DNA of 6,796 bases. Origin: Sphingobacteriia bacterium. GTDB lineage: Bacteria > Bacteroidota > Bacteroidia > Chitinophagales > Chitinophagaceae. The position numbers were made by a program, and so were the translations under genes. Positions 1 to 6,212 of the stretch are shown in pieces. Under the pieces are notes generated by a model. That model had not been told where the DNA came from and searched no databases. It saw nothing but the letters and a program-made list of their open reading frames with translations. The DNA is taken from the NCBI GenBank assembly GCA_004293505.1, contig RDYY01000073.1, forward strand, positions 1-6,796. Reading direction: 5' to 3'. The first letter of the stretch is position 1, and each line of letters begins with the position of its first letter.

Positions 1-3000
1 ATACTGCCACTTGGATCCAATTGCGCCAAGGGGTTGTTCCCCAAAAGATCAACTTGCCCCCTGCACCCAGTGGGGTCTTCTTGTACAAAGCAAATGGAAG
101 AGACTGGCAAATGGTTTATTGGAACAGCAATACTTTGACCGTTCAGCCCCAATGGTTGACGGAAGCACCAAAACACTTTTTTTATGCCAATGCCAATGGC
201 CAATATTTGGTCAAGCAAAAAACAACCTACTGGAACAATGAAGCGTTTCGATTAGTGGTAGTCTTACCCGTTTACGTGAATTATTTTTTGCAAAACCGTT
301 ATTTCCAATCGGACTTTGTGCAAGATCCTGGATTGGCAGAACAGTACAACATTACCAACAATGAAAGCGACCCAGAGGTGCATGGTTTAGACGGGAAGGC
401 ATTGTTTTCGATTCGTTTACAAGAAGGCAAGGCTTTTTTGCGCTACGACAACACCACCATTTTTTTGCGAACCTTGGGCACTTTGTTTGTGTTGCTCTTT
501 GTTCGGGCTTTGTCATTGTTTTGGTCGCAACAAAGAGGATTCCGTTGGGGCTTTGGTAGCTTTCTGCTGTCTTTGGTCTTGTTGCGGGCTGTAACTTATT
601 ACTTGCCAGTCCCCTTTGTTTTTTCCAAATTACCCTTGTTTGATCCCGCCATTTATGCCTCCAGTACTTTGCATCCTTCTTTGGGGGATTTAATCATCAA
701 TACATTACTGGTTTTTTGGGTCATTTATTTTTATCGCAAACATTGCCCATTTGTTAAACAACCCGCTTCATTTGTTGCTGGGAAAGCCGCACTGTTTTTG
801 GGTGCTTTTATGGGCATGGCCTATTTGGTCACCACCTTGGTCAGAGACGCCCAAATTTCTTTTGATGTCAACCAGTTTTTTAGCCTGAACCAGTATTCTT
901 TGTGGGGCATGTTTCTGCTTTCTCTTTTTTCTCTTATCCTGTATCATTTGGCCTTTCTGTGTTTTCCTTTTAGAAAGGATTCAATCATGGGACAAACCAT
1001 GTTGGGTTCCAAGTATTTTGTTTTGTGGACCCTGGTCATGGCAGCTGCCATGGCTGTTTTGGTATCTTTTCAAGGTAGTTTGAAAGAAGAAGTTGAAAGA
1101 AAAAGATTGGCCGAGCAATTGGCTGCACAGACTGACCCTTCAGGAGAAAATTTATTGAACATTGCTGCTACCAATTTGCAGGAAGGGCTTCTATATAGGC
1201 AATTTGATCGCTTTCAAACCTCAGAATTCACCAATAAGTTTTTAAAGGATAGCCTGATCAACCAGAATTTTTCAGGTTATCTCAACAAGTTTGATACCCG
1301 GATTTACGTGTTTGACAGCCTCTACCATCCCTTGTACAATGATGATTCTTTGAATTATGCTTCCTTGCGCACACTGGTGCTGAACCAAGCCAGTCCCACC
1401 GATGTACCGGGTTTGTACCGTTATGAGAGCAGTGTCAAAGGACTCAGTTATCTCCTGCAGAAAAGCATTGCTTTGAACGACCGTGTTTTGGGTTATCTTT
1501 TTGTGGTCTTGCAAGACAAGCGCTACAAAAGTGAAGCCCTCTACCCGGAACTATTTAACCAAAGCAGGGACCTCACCACAGACCTCAATCAACATTATGC
1601 TTATGCCGTGTATGCCAGTGGCAAGCTGATCAATCATTTTAACCAATATGATTTTCCCGCCGCTTTGGATACCATTGCCTTGCAAAAAGGAGAATTCCAG
1701 TTGCGAAAAGCCAATGGTCATACTGAGCTTTGGTACCAAGCTGCCAATGGTCGTACAGTAGTGGTGGTGAAAGCCAGTACCTGGTTAACCGATAGTTTGA
1801 CTTTGTTTGCTTATTTGTTTTGTGGTTTTTTGGTTCTGTTTTTACTGGCCAAAGCCCTTTATTTTCTGTGGCAATCACGGCGCCAAGGATTGGCTTGGAA
1901 ACAGGTTTTCCAATTCAGTTTGCGGACGCAAATCCAAGCCAGCATTGTTTTTTTAAGTGTTTTCAGTTTTTTGGTCATTGGGGCAGCCACCATATCTTTT
2001 TTCATTTTTCGGTACAACAGCAGCAATGAAGAGCGCCTTACAAAGTCTATTCAGGTCATGGCCAATGAAGTCAATACCCGTTTGCAGAACTTGGTGGCTT
2101 TAGACGACATGACCGACCATCCTGGCATACGGTATGAACTAGAACGAGTGGTGGCTGAAATTTCTGATTTACACAACGTGGACATCAATTTTTTCAACGA
2201 AACGGGCGATCTCTTGGTGTCTACCCAACCCTATATTTACAACAAGCATTTGTTGAGTGAGAAAATGGAACCCAAGGCCTTTGCGGCTTTGCGGTATGAA
2301 AAAAAGATTCGTTTCTTGCAATCGGAGTCCATCGGCAAGTTTAATTTCCTCAGTGTTTATGTTCCCTTGCCCAATAGTGAAAGCAGCATGGGTGGATTCT
2401 TGAACATCCCATACCTGAATTCCCAAAATGAGCTGAACCAAGAGATATCAGGTTTCTTGGCCACTTTGATAGACTTGAATGCTTTCATCATTTTGTTGGC
2501 TGGCGTATTGGCCTTTTTCTTGACCAATCGCATCACGGCTTCTTTACAGCTGATTGGGCAGACCATGCAACAATTGCGCTTAGATGGCAAGAACCAAAAA
2601 ATTGAATTAGAAGAGCGGGAAGATGAAATTGGTTTGTTGGTGAGGGAATACAATGGGATGGTCAAAAAACTGGAAGCCAGTGCCGCTCAATTGGCCCGCA
2701 ACGAAAGGGAAGGGGCCTGGCGCGAAATGGCCCGGCAAGTTGCCCACGAAATCAAAAACCCCTTGACACCCATGAAATTGAGTTTGCAATATTTGCAACA
2801 ATCCATTCGCAACAATGCACCCAATGTTCAAGCCTTGACCACCCAAATGACTGAAACCCTGATCGAGCAAATTGACCAACTGACCAAGATAGCCGGTGAT
2901 TTTTCGCAGTTTGCCAATATTGGCCACTTGCAACCAGAAACCTTTGATCTGCGGGATTTGATTACCGCACAGACCCGCTTGTTCCAAGCGAATCCCCTAT

Positions 3001-3377
3001 TGGAATTGGTTTGGGAACTTCCTGAAAATCCTTTGTTGGTGAATGCTGACAAGGTTCAAATCAATCGGCTCTTTACCAATTTGTTGCAAAATGCATTGGA
3101 AGCAGGCTTGGAAAAAAATGGCCATGCCTGGATCCAGGTGCAAGCAGGAGCTGCCCAAGAGGGATTGTGGGTAAGGATCAGCGACAAAAGTGGTGGCATG
3201 CCGGAGAAAATGAAAGCCCATGTTTTTCAACCCAATTTCACTACCAAATCTTCCGGTACTGGACTGGGACTGGCCATTTGCAAGGGCATCATGGAAAAAG
3301 CGGGGGGACATATTTCCTATAAAAGTACAGATGGGGAAGGAACTACTTTTCGCTTGACTTTTCCCCTTGCCCCTTAA
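1..3377 (+). CDS. Large multi-span sensor histidine kinase, NtrY-like (5' partial)
   Basis: Membrane sensor kinase predicted to autophosphorylate on His and pass phosphate to a response regulator that is not in this window. The frame is open from base 3, so the gene begins upstream; the TTG at 21 is not a credible start. Numbering 1124 visible residues from base 3: an extracytoplasmic stretch (to ~151), six membrane helices (~153-174, 182-203, 227-247, 260-280, 297-321, 337-357), a ~240-residue Cache-like ectodomain opening with a charged helix, two helices (~599-623, 647-669), a ~160-residue ectodomain, a last helix (~828-844), HAMP (~840-895), HisKA and HATPase_c. The H-box reads AHEIKNPLTP with His915 (codon 2745-2747), typical of NtrY-like kinases. 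N-box Asn1030 lies in QNALEAG, and the G2 box is GTGLGL (1085-1090). The G1 box is unusual (DKSGG rather than DNGxG). Basic residues cluster in the predicted cytoplasmic loops. Kinase identity is secure; the signal sensed is unknown. Confidence 0.93.
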   Translation, partial: TATWIQLRQGVVPQKINLPPAPSGVFLYKANGRDWQMVYWNSNTLTVQPQWLTEAPKHFFYANANGQYLVKQKTTYWNNEAFRLVVVLPVYVNYFLQNRYFQSDFVQDPGLAEQYNITNNESDPEVHGLDGKALFSIRLQEGKAFLRYDNTTIFLRTLGTLFVLLFVRALSLFWSQQRGFRWGFGSFLLSLVLLRAVTYYLPVPFVFSKLPLFDPAIYASSTLHPSLGDLIINTLLVFWVIYFYRKHCPFVKQPASFVAGKAALFLGAFMGMAYLVTTLVRDAQISFDVNQFFSLNQYSLWGMFLLSLFSLILYHLAFLCFPFRKDSIMGQTMLGSKYFVLWTLVMAAAMAVLVSFQGSLKEEVERKRLAEQLAAQTDPSGENLLNIAATNLQEGLLYRQFDRFQTSEFTNKFLKDSLINQNFSGYLNKFDTRIYVFDSLYHPLYNDDSLNYASLRTLVLNQASPTDVPGLYRYESSVKGLSYLLQKSIALNDRVLGYLFVVLQDKRYKSEALYPELFNQSRDLTTDLNQHYAYAVYASGKLINHFNQYDFPAALDTIALQKGEFQLRKANGHTELWYQAANGRTVVVVKASTWLTDSLTLFAYLFCGFLVLFLLAKALYFLWQSRRQGLAWKQVFQFSLRTQIQASIVFLSVFSFLVIGAATISFFIFRYNSSNEERLTKSIQVMANEVNTRLQNLVALDDMTDHPGIRYELERVVAEISDLHNVDINFFNETGDLLVSTQPYIYNKHLLSEKMEPKAFAALRYEKKIRFLQSESIGKFNFLSVYVPLPNSESSMGGFLNIPYLNSQNELNQEISGFLATLIDLNAFIILLAGVLAFFLTNRITASLQLIGQTMQQLRLDGKNQKIELEEREDEIGLLVREYNGMVKKLEASAAQLARNEREGAWREMARQVAHEIKNPLTPMKLSLQYLQQSIRNNAPNVQALTTQMTETLIEQIDQLTKIAGDFSQFANIGHLQPETFDLRDLITAQTRLFQANPLLELVWELPENPLLVNADKVQINRLFTNLLQNALEAGLEKNGHAWIQVQAGAAQEGLWVRISDKSGGMPEKMKAHVFQPNFTTKSSGTGLGLAICKGIMEKAGGHISYKSTDGEGTTFRLTFPLAP

Positions 3378-3379
3378 GG
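3372..3379. other. Shared stop-codon palindrome of convergent genes
   Basis: The palindrome CCTTAAGG contains both stop codons of the two converging genes: TAA at 3375-3377 on the plus strand for the histidine kinase and TAA at 3374-3376 on the minus strand for the PolX-like gene. The coding regions overlap by four bases, so there is no intergenic spacer. A T-rich tract (3382-3396) follows on the plus strand and could help end kinase transcription, but I see no convincing stem directly before it. On the minus strand this tract encodes the basic C-terminal tail QKRKRP. Confidence 0.9.
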
Positions 3380-5053
3380 CCTTTTTCTTTTTTGTAGGGC
3401 CACAAATTGGAGGAAAGCGGAACGGTCAAAACTGGACAAGTTTCTGCTCTTGGAAAGCCCCGCTTTTTGGGCCACCAAAACCCCGTAGCGTACATCGTCC
3501 AAACCCGCTAAAGTGTGGGCATCAGGATTGATGGACAACAAAACATTTTTATCCAGTGCTTTTCGGATCCAACGCCAATCTATGTCAAGCCGACGCGGGT
3601 GGGCATTGAGTTCAATGACCACTTGGTTGGCAAAGCATGCGTCAATGATTTTTTCATGGTCAATGGGATAGCCATTGCGGCTGAGCAAGAGACGCCCAGT
3701 CATGTGCCCCAAGATAGAAGTATAAGGATTTTCTATGGCTCGCAGCAAGCGCATCATGGCCTTGTCTTCTGCCATTTTTAAGTTGGAGTGAACAGAGGCA
3801 ATGACCAGGTCAAAACTACTCAATACAGCTGGGGCATAATCCAACTGACCATCGTTGAGGATGTCACTTTCAATGCTTTTAAAGATGGTAAAGGAGGGGT
3901 CGGCAGCATTCAAAGCATCTATTTGTGCCTGTTGGGCCAAAAGCCTTTCTTCATTCAGTCCATTGGCATAAAAAGCCGATTTGGAGTGGTCGCTGATGAC
4001 CATATAAGTCCAACCCCTGGCTTTGCAAGCTGAACGCATCTCTTCCAAACTGTGCCCACCATCACTCCATTGGCTGTGACAATGAACCAGACCCACAATG
4101 TCGGCGGTTTCAATGACAGCAGGCATTTCATTGTGTCGATAAGCTTCAATCATGTCAACGGTTTCCCTTTGGTAGGGCGGAATGGGGCAGACATTGGCGG
4201 CATTGAATATTTCGTCTTCGCTGCCAAAGGGGAAAGCTGGGTCCCAACCCGCTTCTTTGGCCCATGCAGCCAAGAATTCGGCACTGCAAGAAGTTTGAAA
4301 GAGTTGTGCATGAAAAGCGGAAGGGGTAACAGCAAAAAATTGCAACTGCAAGTTTTCCGTGGTCTTGAACAAGAGAGAAGAGTCTATTGCTTCCATCAAT
4401 TGCCAATCTTGTGTGGCGGCAAATGCGGTTAAATCACTGGCTGATAAAGTGGTGACCCAGGCCAAAACATCTATGATTTCCATTTGTCGCCTGAATTCTC
4501 CTGTCAAGGACCATTGCGCTATGGGAAAGGACGATTTCAGTTTTTGGTCCAAAGACAAGGCCCATTCTTCTACTTGTTGGTACAAAAACCTGCCTTGGGA
4601 TTGCAGGAAAAATTCAATGGCAGCCTTGATGGATGCTTGGGTTTTTTCACCAAATCCCTTGTACAAAGTCAGCCTGTTTTCATTACAGGCGTAGAGCAAC
4701 TCCCCCAGGGTTTCTATTTCTAATTCCTTCCAAATGGTGGCAATTTTCTTAGGTCCTATGCCCTTGATGCGCAACATGTCTAAAATACCGGGTGGTGTTT
4801 TGGACAATATTTCAGTAAGCAAGCCCAATTGACCGGTTTGCAGAAGCTCCATTATTTTTTGGCTGACACTGTCTCCGATTCCCCGAATGCCAGCAATTTT
4901 TTGGGGATCCATTTCCGACAAAGGGGTACTCAATTTGTCGATGGTGAAGGCAGCAGTGGCGTATGACTTGGCTTTGAAAGCATTTTCGCCATGGATGTCC
5001 ATTAATTTGGACAGGAGGCTAAAATGGTCGGCAATGGCATCATTGGTCATCAT
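3374..5053 (-). CDS. PolX-like helix-hairpin-helix / PHP-domain protein, polymerase palm degenerate
   Basis: Related to bacterial family X DNA polymerase/exonuclease PolX, which acts in DNA repair gap filling and end trimming. From the ATG at 5051-5053 it is 559 residues, near the usual ~550-575. The N-terminus MTNDAIADHF matches the PolX start; ATG 5048-5050 is equally possible. A longer frame to a TTG at 5110 runs into the terminator before the gene and is rejected. Helix-hairpin-helix motifs lie at ~53-67 (GIRGIGD), ~93-108 (IKGIGPKK) and ~130-146 (KGFGEKT). The palm at ~183-200 reads TGEFRRQMEIIDVL, lacking the paired catalytic Asp (GDID) of active PolX, and the later TGS/HN nucleotide-binding motif is not recognisable. 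The C-terminal PHP domain has all nine expected metal ligands: H324, H326, D331, H356, E395, H422, H450, D511, H513. I infer a metal-dependent nuclease or phosphoesterase targeted to DNA, probably not a polymerase. Confidence 0.9.
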   Translation of the reverse strand: MMTNDAIADHFSLLSKLMDIHGENAFKAKSYATAAFTIDKLSTPLSEMDPQKIAGIRGIGDSVSQKIMELLQTGQLGLLTEILSKTPPGILDMLRIKGIGPKKIATIWKELEIETLGELLYACNENRLTLYKGFGEKTQASIKAAIEFFLQSQGRFLYQQVEEWALSLDQKLKSSFPIAQWSLTGEFRRQMEIIDVLAWVTTLSASDLTAFAATQDWQLMEAIDSSLLFKTTENLQLQFFAVTPSAFHAQLFQTSCSAEFLAAWAKEAGWDPAFPFGSEDEIFNAANVCPIPPYQRETVDMIEAYRHNEMPAVIETADIVGLVHCHSQWSDGGHSLEEMRSACKARGWTYMVISDHSKSAFYANGLNEERLLAQQAQIDALNAADPSFTIFKSIESDILNDGQLDYAPAVLSSFDLVIASVHSNLKMAEDKAMMRLLRAIENPYTSILGHMTGRLLLSRNGYPIDHEKIIDACFANQVVIELNAHPRRLDIDWRWIRKALDKNVLLSINPDAHTLAGLDDVRYGVLVAQKAGLSKSRNLSSFDRSAFLQFVALQKRKRP

Positions 5054-5108
5054 GCAACGAATGTAAGGCAAGGGAGGGAATGACAGACAAGCGGTGAAAG
5101 GGGTAGGC

Positions 5109-5136
5109 AAAAAAAATCCCGGTCAAATGACCGGGA
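5109..5136 (-). terminator. Rho-independent terminator of the rplU-rpmA-H1-like cluster
   Basis: On the minus strand an 8-bp GC-rich stem, TCCCGGTC with GACCGGGA, closes a four-base loop (ATTT) and is followed directly by eight T residues (the A-run at 5109-5116 on the plus strand). It lies 35 bases past the H1-like stop codon and before the ATG of the PolX-like gene. It should separate the two transcription units. On the plus strand no T-run follows, so it is one-directional. Confidence 0.9.
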
Positions 5137-5147
5137 CCTTAAATCTA

Positions 5148-5168
5148 TTTTTGCTTTGAAAGCAAAAA
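5148..5168. repeat. 21-bp perfect inverted repeat just after the H1-like gene
   Basis: Five T, GC, TTT, one central base, then AAA, GC, five A: each arm of ten bases is the exact complement of the other around base 5158. In RNA this would be an AT-rich hairpin with a ~3-base loop beginning three bases past the H1-like TAG stop (minus strand). It is followed 11 bases on by the GC-rich terminator stem, giving two hairpins in tandem in the 3' untranslated region. It lacks a T-run, so it is not itself a standard terminator; it might protect the mRNA 3' end. Confidence 0.7.
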
Positions 5169-5170
5169 GA

Positions 5171-5392
5171 CTACTTTTTAGCAGCTTTCTTAGGAGCAGC
5201 TTTTTTAGCGGCTTTCTTAGGAGCAGCTTTTTTAGCAGCTTTCTTAGGAGCAGCTTTTTTAGCGGCTTTCTTGGGAGCAGCTTTTTTAGCGGCTTTCTTA
5301 GGAGCAGCTTTTTTAGCGGCTTTCTTGGGAGCAGCTTTCTTTGCAGCCTTTTTAGGAGCGGCTTTCTTGGCGGCTTTTTTTGCAGTTGCCAT
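5171..5392 (-). CDS. Histone H1-like Lys/Ala/Pro repeat protein, 73 residues
   Basis: After a leading MATA the protein is seven copies of KKAAKKAAP followed by KKAAKK. Composition counted from the sequence is 32 Lys, 32 Ala, 7 Pro, 1 Thr and 1 Met, with no acidic, aromatic or large hydrophobic residue. This resembles the C-terminal tail of eukaryotic histone H1 and the tails of bacterial H1-like (Hc1/Hc2, AlgP-type) proteins, which bind DNA or RNA by charge. Unlike several bacterial relatives, it has no separate folded N-terminal domain. It starts at ATG 5390-5392, preceded by an A-rich leader with no Shine-Dalgarno, and stops at TAG 5171-5173. It sits 74 bases after rpmA in the same direction, with no terminator and no TAnnTTTG promoter between them, and ends at a strong terminator, so co-transcription with rplU-rpmA is likely. 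A role in nucleoid compaction or ribosome/RNA association is inference. Coding status is supported by repeat differences that are all synonymous. Confidence 0.85.
   Translation of the reverse strand: MATAKKAAKKAAPKKAAKKAAPKKAAKKAAPKKAAKKAAPKKAAKKAAPKKAAKKAAPKKAAKKAAPKKAAKK
5180..5368. repeat. Seven tandem 27-bp coding repeats
   Basis: Seven head-to-tail 27-base units (5180-5206, 5207-5233, 5234-5260, 5261-5287, 5288-5314, 5315-5341, 5342-5368) plus a partial eighth (5369-5380) make up nearly all of the H1-like gene. The five units nearest the stop codon differ only at unit positions 4 (A/G) and 13 (A/G). The unit nearest the start differs at more sites. Every difference falls on a codon third position and is silent (GCT/GCC/GCA, AAA/AAG, CCT/CCC). 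Gain or loss of a unit would keep the frame. Confidence 0.95.
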
Positions 5393-5466
5393 GTTTTTTA
5401 GATTTAATGGTTAGTAAATAATACATTAAAAATAAAAATTGCATTTGGAACTACAAAAAAAATTTT
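5393..5466 (-). other. AT-rich spacer between rpmA and the H1-like gene
   Basis: This 74-base spacer is strongly AT-rich. It contains an A8T6 run (5455-5468) that overlaps the rpmA stop codon, and an A-rich stretch directly before the H1-like ATG. I found no TAnnTTTG match on the minus strand and no GC-rich stem, so neither a clear promoter nor a terminator is visible. An A-rich leader in place of a Shine-Dalgarno is usual in Bacteroidota. Confidence 0.5.
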
Positions 5467-5733
5467 TTATGCGTTGGCCGAGGGGGCAACCACAGAAACT
5501 GTGGTTTTGTCTGATTTCCCTTTTTTGAATTCTACGATACCGTCGGTAAGCGCGAACAAAGTGAAGTCAGATCCCACGCCAACATTTTTACCAGGATGGT
5601 AAACGGTGCCGCGTTGACGCAAAATGATGTTGCCGGAAAGAGCTGGTTGACCGCCATAGATTTTTACACCGAGTCTTTTACTCTGTGAATCGCGGCCGTT
5701 CTTTACGCTACCTTCCCCTTTCTTGTGTGCCAT
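5467..5733 (-). CDS. rpmA: 50S ribosomal protein L27
   Basis: L27 is a component of the large ribosomal subunit whose N-terminal tail reaches towards the peptidyl-transferase centre and helps position tRNA. The 88-residue product has the family signature: [41 protein letters not shown] and [14 protein letters not shown]. The N-terminus begins directly with MAHKKG, without the cleaved extension found in many Firmicutes. It starts at ATG 5731-5733, 47 bases after the rplU stop in the standard rplU-rpmA order, and stops at TAA 5467-5469. No Shine-Dalgarno is visible (CATACAACC before ATG). No Obg GTPase gene follows; an H1-like gene takes that position instead. Confidence 0.98.
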   Translation of the reverse strand: MAHKKGEGSVKNGRDSQSKRLGVKIYGGQPALSGNIILRQRGTVYHPGKNVGVGSDFTLFALTDGIVEFKKGKSDKTTVSVVAPSANA

Positions 5734-5750
5734 GGTTGTATGGTTTTATA

Positions 5751-5770
5751 GAAGTCTGTTGACAAACTTC
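5751..5770. repeat. 20-bp imperfect palindrome between rplU and rpmA
   Basis: GAAGTCTGTTGACAAACTTC lies in the 48-base spacer. The outer five bases pair exactly (GAAGT/ACTTC) and three further pairs (TGT/ACA) form inside one C-A mismatch. As RNA it could make a short hairpin ahead of rpmA; as DNA it has operator-like symmetry. No T-run follows, so it is not a terminator. Function is unknown and chance is possible. Confidence 0.4.
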
Positions 5771-5781
5771 CAAGTCATTTA

Positions 5782-6087
5782 CTAAGCGATGCTTTCAATT
5801 TTAATGCGGGTATAATGGGTGCGGTGACCATGCTTCTTGCGGAAGCCTTTTCTCCTTTTCATTTTAAAGGCGATCACTTTGTCTCCCTGCACCAAGTCAC
5901 TGAGGATTTCGGCGTTCACGGTGGCCTTTACTGCTTCACCAGCAGCAACGCTTCCGTTGTTGTCCAAAAACAGTACTTCGTTGAAAGAAACTTTGTCTCC
6001 GGTTTTGCCAGGCAGGTGAGGCACATACAGGTCTTGGCCTACCTGTACCTTGAATTGCTGACCTGCGATTTTTACAATTGCTAACAT
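5782..6087 (-). CDS. rplU: 50S ribosomal protein L21
   Basis: L21 binds 23S rRNA in the large ribosomal subunit. The 101-residue product matches the family along its length: MLAIVKIAGQQFKVQVGQ at the N-terminus (usual form MYAIVxxGGKQYKV), the central VLFLDNNGSVAAGEA and VNAEILSDLVQGDKVIAFKMKRRK, and the C-terminal KGFRKKHGHRTHYTRIKIESI with the conserved basic RxxGHRxxxTxxxI pattern. The start is ATG 6085-6087 and the stop is TAG 5782-5784. It is the first gene of the minus-strand cluster rplU-rpmA-H1-like. The likely promoter is TACCTTTG at 6109-6116, which would give a leader of roughly 15 bases, too short for an elaborate autoregulatory RNA. Confidence 0.98.
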   Translation of the reverse strand: MLAIVKIAGQQFKVQVGQDLYVPHLPGKTGDKVSFNEVLFLDNNGSVAAGEAVKATVNAEILSDLVQGDKVIAFKMKRRKGFRKKHGHRTHYTRIKIESIA

Positions 6088-6094
6088 AGCTGTC

Positions 6095-6172
6095 CAAAAT
6101 TAGGACGGCAAAGGTAATGATTTTACCCGAACCAACACAGGAAAATGCCAAATAAATTATGACAAAATTAGG
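6095..6172. repeat. 10-bp direct repeat pair CAAAATTAGG
   Basis: CAAAATTAGG occurs at 6095-6104 and again at 6163-6172 in the same orientation, on either side of the rplU promoter candidate. Read on the minus strand each copy is CCTAATTTTG, which contains TAATTTTG, itself an exact TAnnTTTG match. They could be alternative -7 elements or a pair of protein binding sites. The copy nearest rplU lies only seven bases from the ATG, so as a promoter it would give a near-leaderless message. Confidence 0.45.
6109..6135 (-). promoter_or_regulatory. Bacteroidota-type promoter for rplU-rpmA
   Basis: On the minus strand TACCTTTG (6109-6116) is an exact match to the Bacteroidota -7 element TAnnTTTG. A TTG triplet (6133-6135) lies 16 bases upstream, slightly closer than the common -33 spacing. 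The element sits 21 bases before the rplU start codon, leaving room for a short leader. This is the best promoter candidate for the cluster; no transcript data support it here. Confidence 0.6.
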
Positions 6173-6204
6173 CTCTTCGGTCCCCAAAGCCGCTTTCTAG
6201 GGCC

Positions 6205-6212
6205 TATTTTTG
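6205..6212 (+). promoter_or_regulatory. Candidate -7 element for the GH3-family gene
   Basis: TATTTTTG matches TAnnTTTG exactly and lies 24 bases before the ATG of the GH3-family gene, a sensible distance. No TTG is present at the expected upstream distance, so support is partial. Confidence 0.45.

Noticed and set aside
21..23. TTG at 21 as the start of the histidine kinase
   Set aside because: The same frame is open back to base 3 and the following residues are mid-domain, with no signal or membrane segment, so the gene is cut by the window edge.
2169..3311. Several 70-126 residue minus-strand open frames inside the kinase gene
   Set aside because: They overlap a clearly coding plus-strand frame with conserved HAMP, HisKA and HATPase motifs and have no recognisable features.
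3333..3396. Terminator for the kinase formed by GGGGAA/TTCCCC and the later T-rich tract
   Set aside because: The stem has a 22-base loop and lies well before the T-rich tract, so it does not form a standard Rho-independent terminator.
3515..4723. Several 79-126 residue plus-strand open frames inside the PolX-like gene
   Set aside because: These are shadows of the minus-strand gene, which carries the full set of PHP and helix-hairpin-helix motifs.
5054..5110. Longer N-terminus for the PolX-like gene from a TTG at 5110
   Set aside because: It would extend into the T-run of the upstream terminator and adds residues without similarity to the PolX N-terminus; the paired ATG at 5048-5053 fits the family.
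5180..5380. CRISPR-like array because of regular short repeats
   Set aside because: The units are contiguous with no spacers and read as an open KKAAKKAAP frame, so this is a coding tandem repeat.
5156..5401. Plus-strand open frame (Ser/Phe/Leu-rich repeats) opposite the H1-like gene
   Set aside because: It is a mirror of the 27-bp repeats on the other strand. Differences between units are at third positions of the minus-strand frame, showing that strand is the coding one, and the product has no recognisable features.
6088..6108. Possible autoregulatory L21 leader RNA
   Set aside because: If TACCTTTG is the promoter, the leader is only about 15 bases and holds just a 4-bp pair, too little for a structured ribosomal-protein leader.
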